Positions 8,771-17,726 of a stretch of 64,000 bases of DNA are shown here, one piece after another. The position numbers and the translations under genes were made by a program. This stretch comes from JAFNAG01 sp963721405 (GTDB lineage Bacteria > Acidobacteriota > UBA6911): NCBI GenBank assembly GCA_963721405.1, contig CAVRJA010000004.1, positions 558,001 to 622,000 on the forward strand, given 5' to 3'. The number at the start of each line of letters is the position of its first letter. The stretch's first letter is position 1. The notes under the pieces were generated by a model. That model searched no databases, was not told where the DNA came from, and saw only the letters and a program-made list of their open reading frames with translations.

Positions 8771-9661
8771 TTAACTCTTCCGCACCAGGTCAAGGAACGC
8801 GCGCGCGGCATGGCTCAGGCTGCGGTCGGCGGGATACACCAGGTAGATCTTACGTTCGACTTCCAGGTCGCTCACCTTGACCTCCTTGAGAGTTCCCTGC
8901 TCCAACTCCTGCTCCACACACATGCGCGGCAAAAATGCCACACCCTCATTGCGCTGAACAAGCTTGCGGATCGACTCGACGGTCGGCATCTCCACGTCCA
9001 TGTTGAGCTGCACTTTGTGGCGCTGAAACTCCTGCAGGACGATTTCCCGGTAGGGCGAACGGACATTGTGCGCGATGAACACCTCCATCCCCAAGTCGGC
9101 AAGCCCGACGGCGCCACTGCCGGCGAGGTGGTGCTGCGGGGATACCACCAGGGCCAGACGGTCGTTGTAAATCTCCCGCGACTCCAGACGTTTGTCCACC
9201 GGCGCGTAACTGATGACGCCAAGCTCCAGATCCCCGTTTAACAGATTCTCCGGTATGCGGCTGGAGAGGCTGCGGCGGACCTGGATGTGCACCCTCGGAA
9301 ACAGGCGGCGATAACGCTGCAGGTGGCGGAGCAGGTACAGAGTCGTCGACTCGTTCGCGCCGATGACCAGCCGTCCGGCGGCATTGTCGTGGAGCTCCGC
9401 AAGCGCGTTTTCGAGTTCCCGCTGCAGGTTCTCGAACCGCCGGGCATATTCCACTACCACCTGCCCGGCATCGGTGAGAATCAGTTCGCGGCCCGACCGG
9501 TCGATCAGCTTTTCTCCCAGCTCACTCTCAAGCCGGCGAATCGTCATCGACACCGCAGGCTGAGTGCGCAGCAGTTTCTCTGCCGCCCTGGAAAAGCTCT
9601 TTTCACTGGCCACCGCCAGGAACACCCTGATCGAGTAAAGATCGACTTCAGTGATATTCAC
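8771..9661 (-). CDS. LysR-family transcriptional regulator
   Basis: About 296 residues. An N-terminal winged helix-turn-helix (about 5-65) has the LysR pattern SFSRAAEKLLRTQPAVSMTI and RLESELGEKL. The C-terminal two-lobed substrate domain has VIGANESTTLYLLRHL at its start and ELGVISYAP. The frame is open to a TTG at 9676 and an ATG at 9673, but the GTG at 9661 is preceded by GGAGG five bases away and is the better start. It is transcribed away from the 2-isopropylmalate synthase-like gene across a short AT-rich region, the classic arrangement for a LysR protein controlling its neighbour. The inducer is unknown; an acid from leucine synthesis is only a guess. Confidence 0.9.
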   Translation of the reverse strand: MNITEVDLYSIRVFLAVASEKSFSRAAEKLLRTQPAVSMTIRRLESELGEKLIDRSGRELILTDAGQVVVEYARRFENLQRELENALAELHDNAAGRLVIGANESTTLYLLRHLQRYRRLFPRVHIQVRRSLSSRIPENLLNGDLELGVISYAPVDKRLESREIYNDRLALVVSPQHHLAGSGAVGLADLGMEVFIAHNVRSPYREIVLQEFQRHKVQLNMDVEMPTVESIRKLVQRNEGVAFLPRMCVEQELEQGTLKEVKVSDLEVERKIYLVYPADRSLSHAARAFLDLVRKS

Positions 9662-9676
9662 TTTCGCCTCCATCAA

Positions 9677-9772
9677 ATTTTCTTATTTAATAACTCATTC
9701 TTATGCATAAGGCAAATATTATAAATTTGTCAAATCGATTCCGGCCCTCGATAATGTTCCTCGCTGACTTTG
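9677..9772. promoter_or_regulatory. AT-rich divergent control region with a LysR-type palindrome
   Basis: The region between the LysR gene and the leuA-like gene is much richer in A+T than its surroundings. It contains the perfect palindrome CTTATGCATAAG at 9700-9711, which has the interrupted-dyad, T-to-A character of LysR binding sites. A TATTATAAATTTG stretch just after it could be a -10 region. The assignment as operator is inferred from position and symmetry. Confidence 0.5.
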
Positions 9773-9829
9773 TAGGCACTCGAGCTGGAATCACCACCGC
9801 GGATCACTGGAAATGGGGAGATGCAGATC

Positions 9830-11002
9830 ATGAAAGACCGTGTTTACATTTTTGACACCACTCTTCGGGATGGGGAACAGTCGCCCGGCTGCAGCATGCT
9901 GGTCGAGGAAAAAATACAGCTGGCAGCCAAGCTGGAAGAGCTCGGGGTCGATATTGTTGAGGCGGGTTTCCCGATCGCTTCGGAGAGTGACTTCAAAGCC
10001 GTCGACATCATCGGCCGGGACTTTCCCGACATGCGCGTTGCGGCCCTGGCCCGGGCCTGCAATCTCGACATCGAATATGCCGCCCGTGCCCTGGCGAAGG
10101 CCAGGCGCCCCCGCCTCCACACATTCATTGCCACGAGCGATATCCATCTGAAGTTCAAGCTCAGGAAGTCTCGCCAGCAGGTGCTCGACGCAGCCGTTGC
10201 CGGCGTTGAAATGGCCCGCAAGTATGTCGATGACGTGGAGTTTTCCGCTGAAGACGCAACCAGAACCGACCCGGAATATCTCGAGCAGGTGTGTCGGGCG
10301 GTGGTGGCTGCCGGTGCGCGGACGGTCAATCTTCCTGACACGGTGGGCTATTCGACTCCGGATGAATTCGGGGCGCTGATCGGCCGGATGGTAAAGGCGC
10401 TGGGGAAGGACGTGATCGTAAGTGTCCACTGCCACAACGACCTCGGCCTGGCGACGGCGAATTCGTTGATCGCAGTGCAGGCCGGCGCCAGGCAAATCGA
10501 GTGCACGATCAACGGCATCGGCGAACGAGCGGGAAACTGTCCTCTCGAAGAGGTGGTCATGACCATGAGGACGCGAGCGGATCGCTTTCCGTTCGCGACC
10601 GGGATCGTCAGTGAGCACATCTTCCCGGCCAGCCAGCTGTTGTCCTGCATCATCACGTTCGGGCCGCAGCCCAACAAGCCGATCGTAGGACGTAACGCCT
10701 TTGCCCACGAGGCCGGGATTCATCAGGACGGTTTTCTCAAGGAACGGACTACCTACGAAATCATGGATCCGACCAGCGTCGGCATCCCTTCCAGCCGGCT
10801 GGTACTGGGCAAGCACAGCGGCCGCCACGCTCTGCGCGACCGCTGCGAACATCTTGGTTACCACGTGTCTACGGATGAGCTCGAGGCCTTCTACCATCGA
10901 TTCATCAGTTATGCGGACAGCAAGAAGGGTGTCACTGACGAGGAGATCATCGCCCTGATCCGGAGCTGCATATCGCGCTATTCCAAGGCCGTCGACGAGT
11001 AG
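9830..11002 (+). CDS. leuA: 2-isopropylmalate synthase-like enzyme lacking the regulatory domain
   Basis: Condenses acetyl-CoA with a 2-oxo acid, most likely 2-oxoisovalerate, in the first step of leucine synthesis. The 390-residue protein has the DTTLRDGEQSPG motif at about 9-20, the catalytic helix segment VEFSAEDATRTD, the metal-binding VHCHNDLG, the NGIGERAGNCPLEEV loop and the linker motif HEAGIHQDGFLKE. It ends just after the second subdomain, so the roughly 110-residue C-terminal leucine-binding domain of typical LeuA is absent. Feedback inhibition by leucine is therefore unlikely. The ATG at 9830 has GGGGAG at proper spacing; one at 9821 is too close to it. A related enzyme (citramalate or homocitrate synthase) is not excluded. 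Confidence 0.8.
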   Translation: MKDRVYIFDTTLRDGEQSPGCSMLVEEKIQLAAKLEELGVDIVEAGFPIASESDFKAVDIIGRDFPDMRVAALARACNLDIEYAARALAKARRPRLHTFIATSDIHLKFKLRKSRQQVLDAAVAGVEMARKYVDDVEFSAEDATRTDPEYLEQVCRAVVAAGARTVNLPDTVGYSTPDEFGALIGRMVKALGKDVIVSVHCHNDLGLATANSLIAVQAGARQIECTINGIGERAGNCPLEEVVMTMRTRADRFPFATGIVSEHIFPASQLLSCIITFGPQPNKPIVGRNAFAHEAGIHQDGFLKERTTYEIMDPTSVGIPSSRLVLGKHSGRHALRDRCEHLGYHVSTDELEAFYHRFISYADSKKGVTDEEIIALIRSCISRYSKAVDE

Positions 11003-11021
11003 ATCCCGTCTGGCGAGCCCG

Positions 11022-11294
11022 TCTCAAAACTCGTGCACCCGGCGATATGCCCGCAATTCCAGCCCTGGAAGGGCTGGAGACAGTAGCCCCGGGCAAGCGA
11101 TGCGCCGCCCGGGGTAGTGGACGAAGGAGAAACCGAGCCCCGGCAGCGGCGACGGAAAACATCTGCAAACAAATGACTTCTGTCGCCACTGCCGGGGCTC
11201 TCACCATTTGCCTGCCCTGACCGGGGGCAGCGCCGCTCCGCGGCTAGCCCCCGGCTACTCTCTCTGCGTCCCTCCAGGACGCCTGGTTTTGAGA
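11022..11294. repeat. Palindromic REP-like element with short inverted ends
   Basis: A 273-base element bounded by TCTCAAAAC (11022-11030) and its complement GTTTTGAGA (11286-11294). Inside are a GAGCCCCGGCAG stem with its complement around 11135-11200 and outer arms of the type AGCCCCGGGC / AGCCCCCGGCTACTCTC. The interior resembles the nested insertion at 43-353. The rest of 11003-11629 shows no gene. Confidence 0.6.
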
Positions 11295-11590
11295 GATTCT
11301 CGCCGGCCGGGCCCCCTTCAAAGCGCGACCGCGCAGCAAGACCGCGGCACGCCTTTCAGGCAGGTGGCATGGTTTCGGCCGTTCAGAACAAGGGAGGGAG
11401 AGTGCGGTTGTCGGAAGTTTCGGGTCCCGTCCGGCGGCCGGGACCTACTTGAGCCGGGACCCGCACAGATCCTGGACCCGCATCGCCTATCTTGAAACAG
11501 TAATCCCCGCAACGATCCATCTGCCGCGACCTGCGCGAGTCTGAAGGCCAGAGTCTGATGTCTGAAGTCCGGCGACCCTGTGTTAAGATC

Positions 11591-11618
11591 GATGCATACA
11601 ACCAGGTGCATCTATAAC
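11591..11618 (+). promoter_or_regulatory. Possible promoter/operator of the DUF350 gene
   Basis: GATGCA (11591-11596) and TGCATC (11607-11612) form a dyad directly followed by a TATAAC -10-like box (11613-11618), a few bases before the ribosome site of the DUF350 gene. There is no clear -35 box; the dyad may be an activator or repressor site. Confidence 0.3.
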
Positions 11619-11629
11619 GACGGAGACAC

Positions 11630-11839
11630 ATGATGGACATCGGCAACTATGCGCTCTCGATTCTGATCTCCCTCGCCATCGGCCTGACAGGCTTCGTCCT
11701 GGCCTATAAGATTTTCGACTGGTTGACACCGGGAATCCATTTCGCCGATCAGCTCAAGGCGGACAATCGTTCCGTGGCGATATTCCTGGCAGGCCTGTTC
11801 ATCGGTTTGGGACTTCTCCTGGGAAACGCTATCAAATGA
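11630..11839 (+). CDS. DUF350-type small membrane protein
   Basis: Predicted inner-membrane protein of 69 residues with two TM helices, at about 5-28 (SILISLAIGLTGFVLAYKIF) and about 47-66 (VAIFLAGLFIGLGLLLG). The central DWLTPGIHFADQLKADNR loop is characteristic of one DUF350 repeat. Function unknown; DUF350 proteins are often found with envelope-stress or polyamine-related genes. GGAG precedes the start, and ATG at 11633 is an equally possible start. The stop overlaps the next ATG in ATGA, so the NlpC/P60 hydrolase is translationally coupled. Confidence 0.8.
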   Translation: MMDIGNYALSILISLAIGLTGFVLAYKIFDWLTPGIHFADQLKADNRSVAIFLAGLFIGLGLLLGNAIK

Positions 11840-12297
11840 AAAAGCTGGCCATCGTCCTGGCAACGGCCGGCCTGTGCTGCGCGCTGATGGCGCAGGCCCG
11901 CCCGCTTCAAACCGGACCCGCCTCGGTCGCGGTTCCCGACTTCTGGTCGGGAGTGAAGAACAGTATCGAGACCCACCTGGGAAAGCCCTATGCCTGGGGT
12001 TCCTCGGGTCTCAAAAGCTACGACTGCTCTGGATTTGTCTGGCGGGTGATGTACGACAACGGCGTGTTTTTCAAGCGCACAACAGCAAGGAAGCTTTACC
12101 TGTCGCTTCCCAAACCCGCCGCCGGCGACGACCGGAAATTCGGGACTATCATCTTCTTCGACAATTTGAAGCACTGTGGCATCGTCAACGACGGCAAGTC
12201 GTTCTACCATGCGGCAACGACTGCCGGGACCAGGCTGGCCCCGTTCACGCCTTTCTGGCGCACCAAACTCGTCGGGTTTCGCCGCCTGCAGAAGTGA
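11836..12297 (+). CDS. NlpC/P60-family cell-wall hydrolase, exported
   Basis: Exported protein of 153 residues. A signal peptide (about 1-21) is followed by one NlpC/P60 domain with catalytic Cys64 in SYDCSGFVWR, and His113 (in KHCGIV) and His125 (in FYHAA) as the likely catalytic His and third polar residue. It probably cleaves peptide stems of peptidoglycan or a similar amide bond. The domain is close to minimal length and no binding domain (SH3b, LysM) is attached. It is coupled by a 4-base overlap to the DUF350 gene, suggesting a joint envelope function. Confidence 0.85.
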   Translation: MKKLAIVLATAGLCCALMAQARPLQTGPASVAVPDFWSGVKNSIETHLGKPYAWGSSGLKSYDCSGFVWRVMYDNGVFFKRTTARKLYLSLPKPAAGDDRKFGTIIFFDNLKHCGIVNDGKSFYHAATTAGTRLAPFTPFWRTKLVGFRRLQK

Positions 12298-12393
12298 GCA
12301 TCGTCCGGCGAAGCAGACCGCTTCGGTGAACCGCTGCAACCGAGCCGCGACCAATAGGGAGCGTTTGGACTGAAATCCTGGAGGCTGGATCGA

Positions 12394-13731
12394 ATGCCTG
12401 CAACCATCGGCATCCGCCGGGAAGATAAGAACGAATGGGAACGGCGAGTCCCGTTTGTTCCCTGCGATCTCGCCGAAATGCAGGCAAAGCACGGTCACCA
12501 CTTTCTGGTCCAGCCATCCACGATTCGCATCTACAGGGACGAGGACTTCCTCGCAGCCGGAATCAATGTGAGCGACGATCTCGCACCGGCATCATTGATC
12601 CTTGCCATCAGGGAGGTTCCGCCGGCGCTGCTGCTGCCGGGCCGGACTTATGCCCTATTCGCCCACGTCGTCAAAGGGCAGCCCCACAATATGCCGATGC
12701 TGCGTCGTCTGCTCGAACTCGACTGTTCGCTCGTCGACTACGAAAAGATCACGGATGAACACAACCGGCGCCTCATTTTTTTCGGCCGGCATGCCGGGTA
12801 CGCTGGGATGGTCGAGACGCTGCGCTGTCTGGGCCAGCGTCTTGCCGCCGAGGGCATGCAGACGCCGCTGGCCCAGGTGCGGCACGCCTATGCGTATCAG
12901 GACCTTGAATCCGCCAAGAGCCACTTGACCCGGATCGGCAAGGAGATCATGCGTGTCGGCCTGCCGCGGGGCCTCTGCCCGCTGGTCGTCGGATTCTCCG
13001 GGCAGGGAAATGTGTCGCGGGGAGCGCAGGAGGTGTTCGACTGCCTTCGCGTCCGTGAAATCGCCCCTGCCGATCTGCAGCAGGAATCTCACACGCGACA
13101 TGAGTGGGGAGAGATCATCAAGACCGTGTTCCGTGAGCAAGACATGATGGAACCGGTGGACGCTTCTGTGCCATTCGACCTTCAGGAGTACCACGTTCAC
13201 CCCGAACGCTATCGCAGCCGCTTTGAAAGATATCTTCCCTGCCTGGATGCGCTCGTCAACGGCATCTATTGGGAAGAGCGCTACCCGCGCCTGGTCACGC
13301 GTGAATGGGCGCGCCGGAACTGCGCATCGGATGCGCACCCGCGCCTGAAGGTCATCGGGGACATCAGCTGCGATATCGGGGGAAGCATTGAAATTACCCG
13401 CAAAGCCACCAAACCGGACAGTCCCTGTTTTGTCTATGATCCCGCCACCGACACCGTGTGCGACGGCGTTTCCGGCCCCGGGCCGGCGATCATGGCGATC
13501 GACAACCTCCCCTGCGAGTTTCCGCTGGAATCTTCCCAATATCTCAGCGTCGCGCTACGCGACATAGTGCGCGATCTGGCTGCGGCGGATTGGCAGGCGG
13601 ATTTCGAACGTCTGAATCTGCCCGCGCATCTGAAAAAGGCGGTCATCGTGTACAAGGGCGAACTGACACCCGCGTACCGCTACCTTCATCCCCATCTCGA
13701 TTCCGGCACGAACAAGAATGACAACGTCTGA
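12394..13731 (+). CDS. Lysine-ketoglutarate reductase domain (saccharopine-forming)
   Basis: 445-residue protein with the AlaDH/PNT-type N-domain (starting IGIRREDKNEWERRVPFVP) and the following Rossmann-type domain, including VVGFSGQGNVSRGAQEVF, VIGDISCDIGGSIEITRKAT and GPAIMAIDNLPCEFPLESS. This is the pattern of the lysine 2-oxoglutarate reductase half of eukaryotic AASS. It would condense lysine and 2-oxoglutarate to saccharopine with NADPH, starting lysine breakdown. The saccharopine dehydrogenase half is not fused and not found nearby. GGAGG lies nine bases before the ATG. Confidence 0.8.
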   Translation: MPATIGIRREDKNEWERRVPFVPCDLAEMQAKHGHHFLVQPSTIRIYRDEDFLAAGINVSDDLAPASLILAIREVPPALLLPGRTYALFAHVVKGQPHNMPMLRRLLELDCSLVDYEKITDEHNRRLIFFGRHAGYAGMVETLRCLGQRLAAEGMQTPLAQVRHAYAYQDLESAKSHLTRIGKEIMRVGLPRGLCPLVVGFSGQGNVSRGAQEVFDCLRVREIAPADLQQESHTRHEWGEIIKTVFREQDMMEPVDASVPFDLQEYHVHPERYRSRFERYLPCLDALVNGIYWEERYPRLVTREWARRNCASDAHPRLKVIGDISCDIGGSIEITRKATKPDSPCFVYDPATDTVCDGVSGPGPAIMAIDNLPCEFPLESSQYLSVALRDIVRDLAAADWQADFERLNLPAHLKKAVIVYKGELTPAYRYLHPHLDSGTNKNDNV

Positions 13732-13989
13732 GGCATCCCGGATCTGGCAGCTTCGTCCATAACTTATCCCTGTCGCGAATTCCATTGCCTCCAGGTTTGG
13801 CCAAACATGAATGGAACCACAAAACACACGAAAAACACGAAAACGATCCTGTAGCGAGCGACTTTCGACGACTCCGGCCGAATGTGCATCTTTGGAGGGC
13901 GTTGTGTGGAAAGTGCAGAATGGCCCTTTTCCTCCCAGACCCGTGATAATGCCTTGATTATGCATCGAGGCTCGGTAAGAATATCGCGC

Positions 13990-16590
13990 ATGGATTCTTC
14001 AATCATCAAAAGGATCGCACAAGAAGCATCCCTGCCGGAGACATCTGTCGCGGCAACACTGTCGCTATTCGAGGCGGGAGGCACGGCGCCCTTCATCACC
14101 CGGTACCGGAAGGAAGCGACAGGGGGCATGGACGACGCCAACGTCCGTGTCATCCACGAGCGGATGATCTACTACAAAGAACTGGAGGAGAGACGCGCAC
14201 TGCTCGTGAAATCTCTAACAGAGCAGGGGAAGATGACCGAGGATCTGCGCCGGCAGATCGAAGGGTGTTGGGACCGGTTCGACATCGAAGACCTGCATCA
14301 CCGTTTCAGGCCGAATCGAAAGAGCCGCGCATCCGCTGCGATTGAAAAGGGCCTGGAGCCGCTGGCCGACTACATCTGGAGCCAGGATCCGGACGCCTGG
14401 AGCCTGGAAGAGCACGTCGACGTCTTCATCGATCCCGCCAAGGGGGTAGCGGACCGCCAGCAGGCCCTGCAGGGCGCCTGCGAGATCATCACGGACTGGA
14501 TCGCCGAAAGCTTCGAACTGCGCAAGGTGCTGCGCGAGTCACTGTGGAAAGAGGGTTCCGTCCTCTCTACGGTCGTCCCGGCCAAGGCCGATCAGAAGAC
14601 AAAGTACAGCATGTATTACGATCGCAAGGAGCCCGTCTCATCCATCCCGTCGCACCGCATCCTGGCGATCCGCCGTGGGACCAAAGAAGGGGTGTTGACT
14701 TCATCGATCCAGGGCGACAGCGCCCAGGCGATCCAGCAGGTCATAGATTTCATTACCCGCGACAAGGAATCCGAATTTGCGCCGATTCTCGAGATCGCCG
14801 CTCGCGACAGTTACAACCGCACTCTGCGCCCGCTGATAGAAACCGAAGTCCGGGCCCAGCTCAAGGAGCGCGCAGACAGGGAGGCAATCCGTGTTTTCCA
14901 CGAAAACCTCGAAAACCTGCTCCTGTCGCCTCCCGCCGGCGCCGTGCCCGTCCTCGGCGTCGATGCCGGCAAAGGCGAGGAATGCCGCCTCGCGGCGGTC
15001 GACGAGAACGGCAGGTTTCTGGAGGAGGCGGTGGTATTCCCAAGGCCTCCCAAGAGTGACATCGAAGGGACGAAGACCACCCTTGTCGACCTGATCCAGA
15101 AACATCATCTCAGCGCCGTGGCCGTCGGCAGCGGTCCCGGGGCTCGTGAGACGGAATCCATCCTGCGCGGGATCCTGGCGGATGCCAACCTCAAGGACGT
15201 CATGGTGGCCGCGGTGAACGACGCCGGGGTCGTCGTCTACTCATCTTCGCGCATTGGCAGGGAGGAGTTGCCGGAACTCTCTGTTGCGGCTCGATCTGCC
15301 GTGAGCACGGCGCGCCGTCTCCAGGACCCGCTCTCCGAGCTGGTTAAGATCGATCCCAAGCTCATAGGCGTGGGGCAGTATCAGCACGACGTGGACCAGA
15401 AAGAGCTGCACCGCCGCCTCGTTCAGACCGTGCAGCTGTGCGTCAACCGGGTGGGCGGCGATGTCAATAGTGCAAGTTTCTCGCTGCTTCGCTACGTTTC
15501 GGGCATCAGCGACCGGCTGGCGCGCAGGATTGTCATGCATCGAAGCGCGAACGGCCCATTCCCGACGCGAGAGGCTTTGAAATCGATCCCCGGCATGGAC
15601 GAAAGAACCTACCAGCAGTCGGCCGGATTTCTGCGGATTCCGAACAGCGAGGTCCTGCTCGATCGCACTTCCATCCATCCGGAGTGCTATCCGGTCGTGG
15701 AGAAGATGGCCGCAAGCCTGAACCTCGGCCTTGCTGATCTGATCGGAAACCGGGACGCGATTGACCGCTTGAAGCTTGAGGAATTTGCATCGGAAAGCGT
15801 CGGCGAACCTTCGCTGGCATTGATCCGGGAGGAGCTGCGTGCCCCAGGCAAGGATCCTCGCGGGAGCTACGCGCCACCCAAGTTCCACTCGGAGATCCGG
15901 GATCTCGCGGATCTGAAGGAAGGTCTCACCCTGGAAGGAATCGTCACGAACGTCACCAACTTCGGCGCATTCGTCGACATCGGCATCCATCAGGACGGCC
16001 TGGTTCACCTCAGCCAGATGTCCAACCGGTTCATCCGCGATCCGCGCGAGGCAGTGAAGGTCGGCGACCTCGTTCAGGTGAAAGTCATTTCGGTCGAGGT
16101 GGAGACCAAGCGGATCGGACTGTCGATGAAAGCCCTGCTGCCGACTGTCCCGAGAAGGCGGAAAAAACCTCGCAGGCGGAATCCCGATTCCGCACCGCCG
16201 GCGCCCGTGACTGCGGAAGCCCGACCCGGAGCAGCCGTTGAGGCGGCCGCCGGCGTGATGGCTGCAGGGGATCCGCCGGAGGGAACTGCACAGCCGCAGC
16301 CCGCCCGGCATCGCCGCCCCGATTCGGGAGACCCGCACCAGCGCAGGAGGGACTATCCCGGAAGGGATGACTTCTCCAGGCGAAACGATCCGTCCAGAAG
16401 AAACAGCCAGAGCCGGATGGACGACGCCGGCAGGCGCGATGAATACGGCCGGAGAAGCGAGGCGCCGCCACGGAAGGCTGCGCCACCTCCTCCCCCGCCC
16501 CCTGAAATCGAGCCTGAACCCAAGGGACCGGAGCCGACATTGCAGGAAAAAATCGCGATTCTGCAGTCCAAATTCCGCGGCATCCAGTAG
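13990..16590 (+). CDS. tex: Tex-family S1 RNA-binding transcription accessory protein
   Basis: Tex protein of 866 residues. In order: N-terminal helical domain (SIIKRIAQEASLPETSVAAT), central TEX region (GGTAPFITRYRKEATGGMDD), YqgF/RNase H-like domain (VPVLGVDAGKGEECRLAAVD), helix-hairpin-helix region (GGDVNSASFSLLRYVSGIS) and an S1 domain (LEGIVTNVTNFGAFVDIGIH) at about 645-720. About 140 further residues are Arg/Pro/Asp-rich and low complexity, ending in a neat LQEKIAILQSKFRGIQ peptide. The ATG at 13990 matches the family N-terminus; an ATG at 13960 and the more distant 13882 are upstream in frame. Tex binds RNA and affects transcription and RNA decay. The 258 bases upstream hold no gene. 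Confidence 0.9.
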   Translation: MDSSIIKRIAQEASLPETSVAATLSLFEAGGTAPFITRYRKEATGGMDDANVRVIHERMIYYKELEERRALLVKSLTEQGKMTEDLRRQIEGCWDRFDIEDLHHRFRPNRKSRASAAIEKGLEPLADYIWSQDPDAWSLEEHVDVFIDPAKGVADRQQALQGACEIITDWIAESFELRKVLRESLWKEGSVLSTVVPAKADQKTKYSMYYDRKEPVSSIPSHRILAIRRGTKEGVLTSSIQGDSAQAIQQVIDFITRDKESEFAPILEIAARDSYNRTLRPLIETEVRAQLKERADREAIRVFHENLENLLLSPPAGAVPVLGVDAGKGEECRLAAVDENGRFLEEAVVFPRPPKSDIEGTKTTLVDLIQKHHLSAVAVGSGPGARETESILRGILADANLKDVMVAAVNDAGVVVYSSSRIGREELPELSVAARSAVSTARRLQDPLSELVKIDPKLIGVGQYQHDVDQKELHRRLVQTVQLCVNRVGGDVNSASFSLLRYVSGISDRLARRIVMHRSANGPFPTREALKSIPGMDERTYQQSAGFLRIPNSEVLLDRTSIHPECYPVVEKMAASLNLGLADLIGNRDAIDRLKLEEFASESVGEPSLALIREELRAPGKDPRGSYAPPKFHSEIRDLADLKEGLTLEGIVTNVTNFGAFVDIGIHQDGLVHLSQMSNRFIRDPREAVKVGDLVQVKVISVEVETKRIGLSMKALLPTVPRRRKKPRRRNPDSAPPAPVTAEARPGAAVEAAAGVMAAGDPPEGTAQPQPARHRRPDSGDPHQRRRDYPGRDDFSRRNDPSRRNSQSRMDDAGRRDEYGRRSEAPPRKAAPPPPPPPEIEPEPKGPEPTLQEKIAILQSKFRGIQ

Positions 16591-16599
16591 GTGCGGCGG

Positions 16600-17403
16600 T
16601 CAGAATTTGAGGATGATGTCCTTCCCCGCCCCATTTCCCCGGGGCAGCTTCAACGTGAAGCCCTTTATATCCGCCGGTTTTTCCGGAATTGAAAAATAGA
16701 GAAACTTGTCGCGCGTAGAGGCAGCGTCGATCGGATCCAGTGAGTGGGCCTTATCGGCAAAATCTTTCTCGACGAGCGCTTTCTCGAACTGGGACAAGTC
16801 CCCTGCTCCCCCACCTGCGCCCGGATTCAACACAACATCGATGCCGGGGCGCGACCAGGGGCCATAGGTCCCGTCGGGATACCGCCGGCCGCGGGGATCA
16901 GTTGGATCGTTGGGATCATAACGAGGATCACGCCGCGGGTCTGTGGGATCAACCCTCGGATCATAGCGCGGGTCCGTCGGATCAAGCCGCGGATCGCGCT
17001 GGCTGGGGGTGACCTCGATCGGATTCTTATCCTTGACCTTCGCCGTCACGACCGCTCCCTGCAGCAGCGCCTGGGCGACCGCCTCCGGCGCCACCGGAGC
17101 GATTTCCTTGCCCGACGAGTCCGTGAACTGCAGCCGCTCGAGCGGCAACACTATCTCGCTGCCGCCCCTGTTGAAGACAGCCAGGCGAATCGCGATGACG
17201 TGTGAAGGCGCAAGTTCCTTGTAGAAGTAGTCCTTCTGAGCCTTTTCGTCGATCACCAGGTCCGCGGCATAGGTTACATCCCCGACTGTCAAAAACGACT
17301 GGAATTGCTCGGGCTTTTTGGGCTTGACCAGCTTGACCTTGAAACCCGCAAATAAACTGCCGACCAGGCAAAAGCCAATCAGGAAGGCAAACGCCCTTTT
17401 CAT
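16600..17403 (-). CDS. Exported protein with Asp-Pro-Arg repeats
   Basis: 267-residue protein with a signal peptide (about 1-19) and no family I recognise. A beta-rich N-terminal half (about 30-130; VIAIRLAVFNRGGSEIVLPL) is followed by a run of DPR(L/Y/V)DPTDPR units at about 136-172. A C-terminal part then ends FTLKLPRGNGAGKDIILKF. The repeat is also visible in DNA as spaced GGATC blocks near 16904-17000. GGAGG precedes the ATG by four bases. It is convergent with tex. Possible roles include calcium or surface binding by the Asp-rich linker; this is inference. Confidence 0.7.
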   Translation of the reverse strand: MKRAFAFLIGFCLVGSLFAGFKVKLVKPKKPEQFQSFLTVGDVTYAADLVIDEKAQKDYFYKELAPSHVIAIRLAVFNRGGSEIVLPLERLQFTDSSGKEIAPVAPEAVAQALLQGAVVTAKVKDKNPIEVTPSQRDPRLDPTDPRYDPRVDPTDPRRDPRYDPNDPTDPRGRRYPDGTYGPWSRPGIDVVLNPGAGGGAGDLSQFEKALVEKDFADKAHSLDPIDAASTRDKFLYFSIPEKPADIKGFTLKLPRGNGAGKDIILKF

Positions 17404-17568
17404 GTTTCCTCCATGCTGCCGGGCCGAAACGCAATTCAGACAAGAAAGGCCCGCGGCATCTCACCTGGGAATCCCTGCTGAAGAGATAGTAAGCCTGCAG
17501 ACGCCCGAAATGCAATCCAAGTCGGCGCACTCCCGGTGAACGCTGCTTGTTTAATACTGAGATGCACA

Positions 17569-17656
17569 GCTTGCGCACTGGGCTTTCCTGCCAGACTCTT
17601 GCAGAGCCTCGCCCGGGTTCTTTTGCGAGGGACTTTTGTCGCAGTGTCTGAAGCAC
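17569..17656. repeat. Relic of the 47-50 kb transposon terminal repeat
   Basis: The blocks GCTTGCGCACTGGGCTTTCC (17569-17588) and CTTTTGTCGCAGTGTCTGAA (17633-17652) match, in the same order and spacing class, the right terminal repeat of the 47-50 kb transposon (49975-50062). No transposase is nearby, so it is a solo end or a remnant of a deleted element. The rest of 17404-17726 contains no gene. Confidence 0.6.
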
Positions 17657-17726
17657 TATCCTGGGGAAAACTCCCAAATCGAAGACATCAGGCGCGTGGA
17701 ATGATGTCAATCTATCGGGAACGCGG

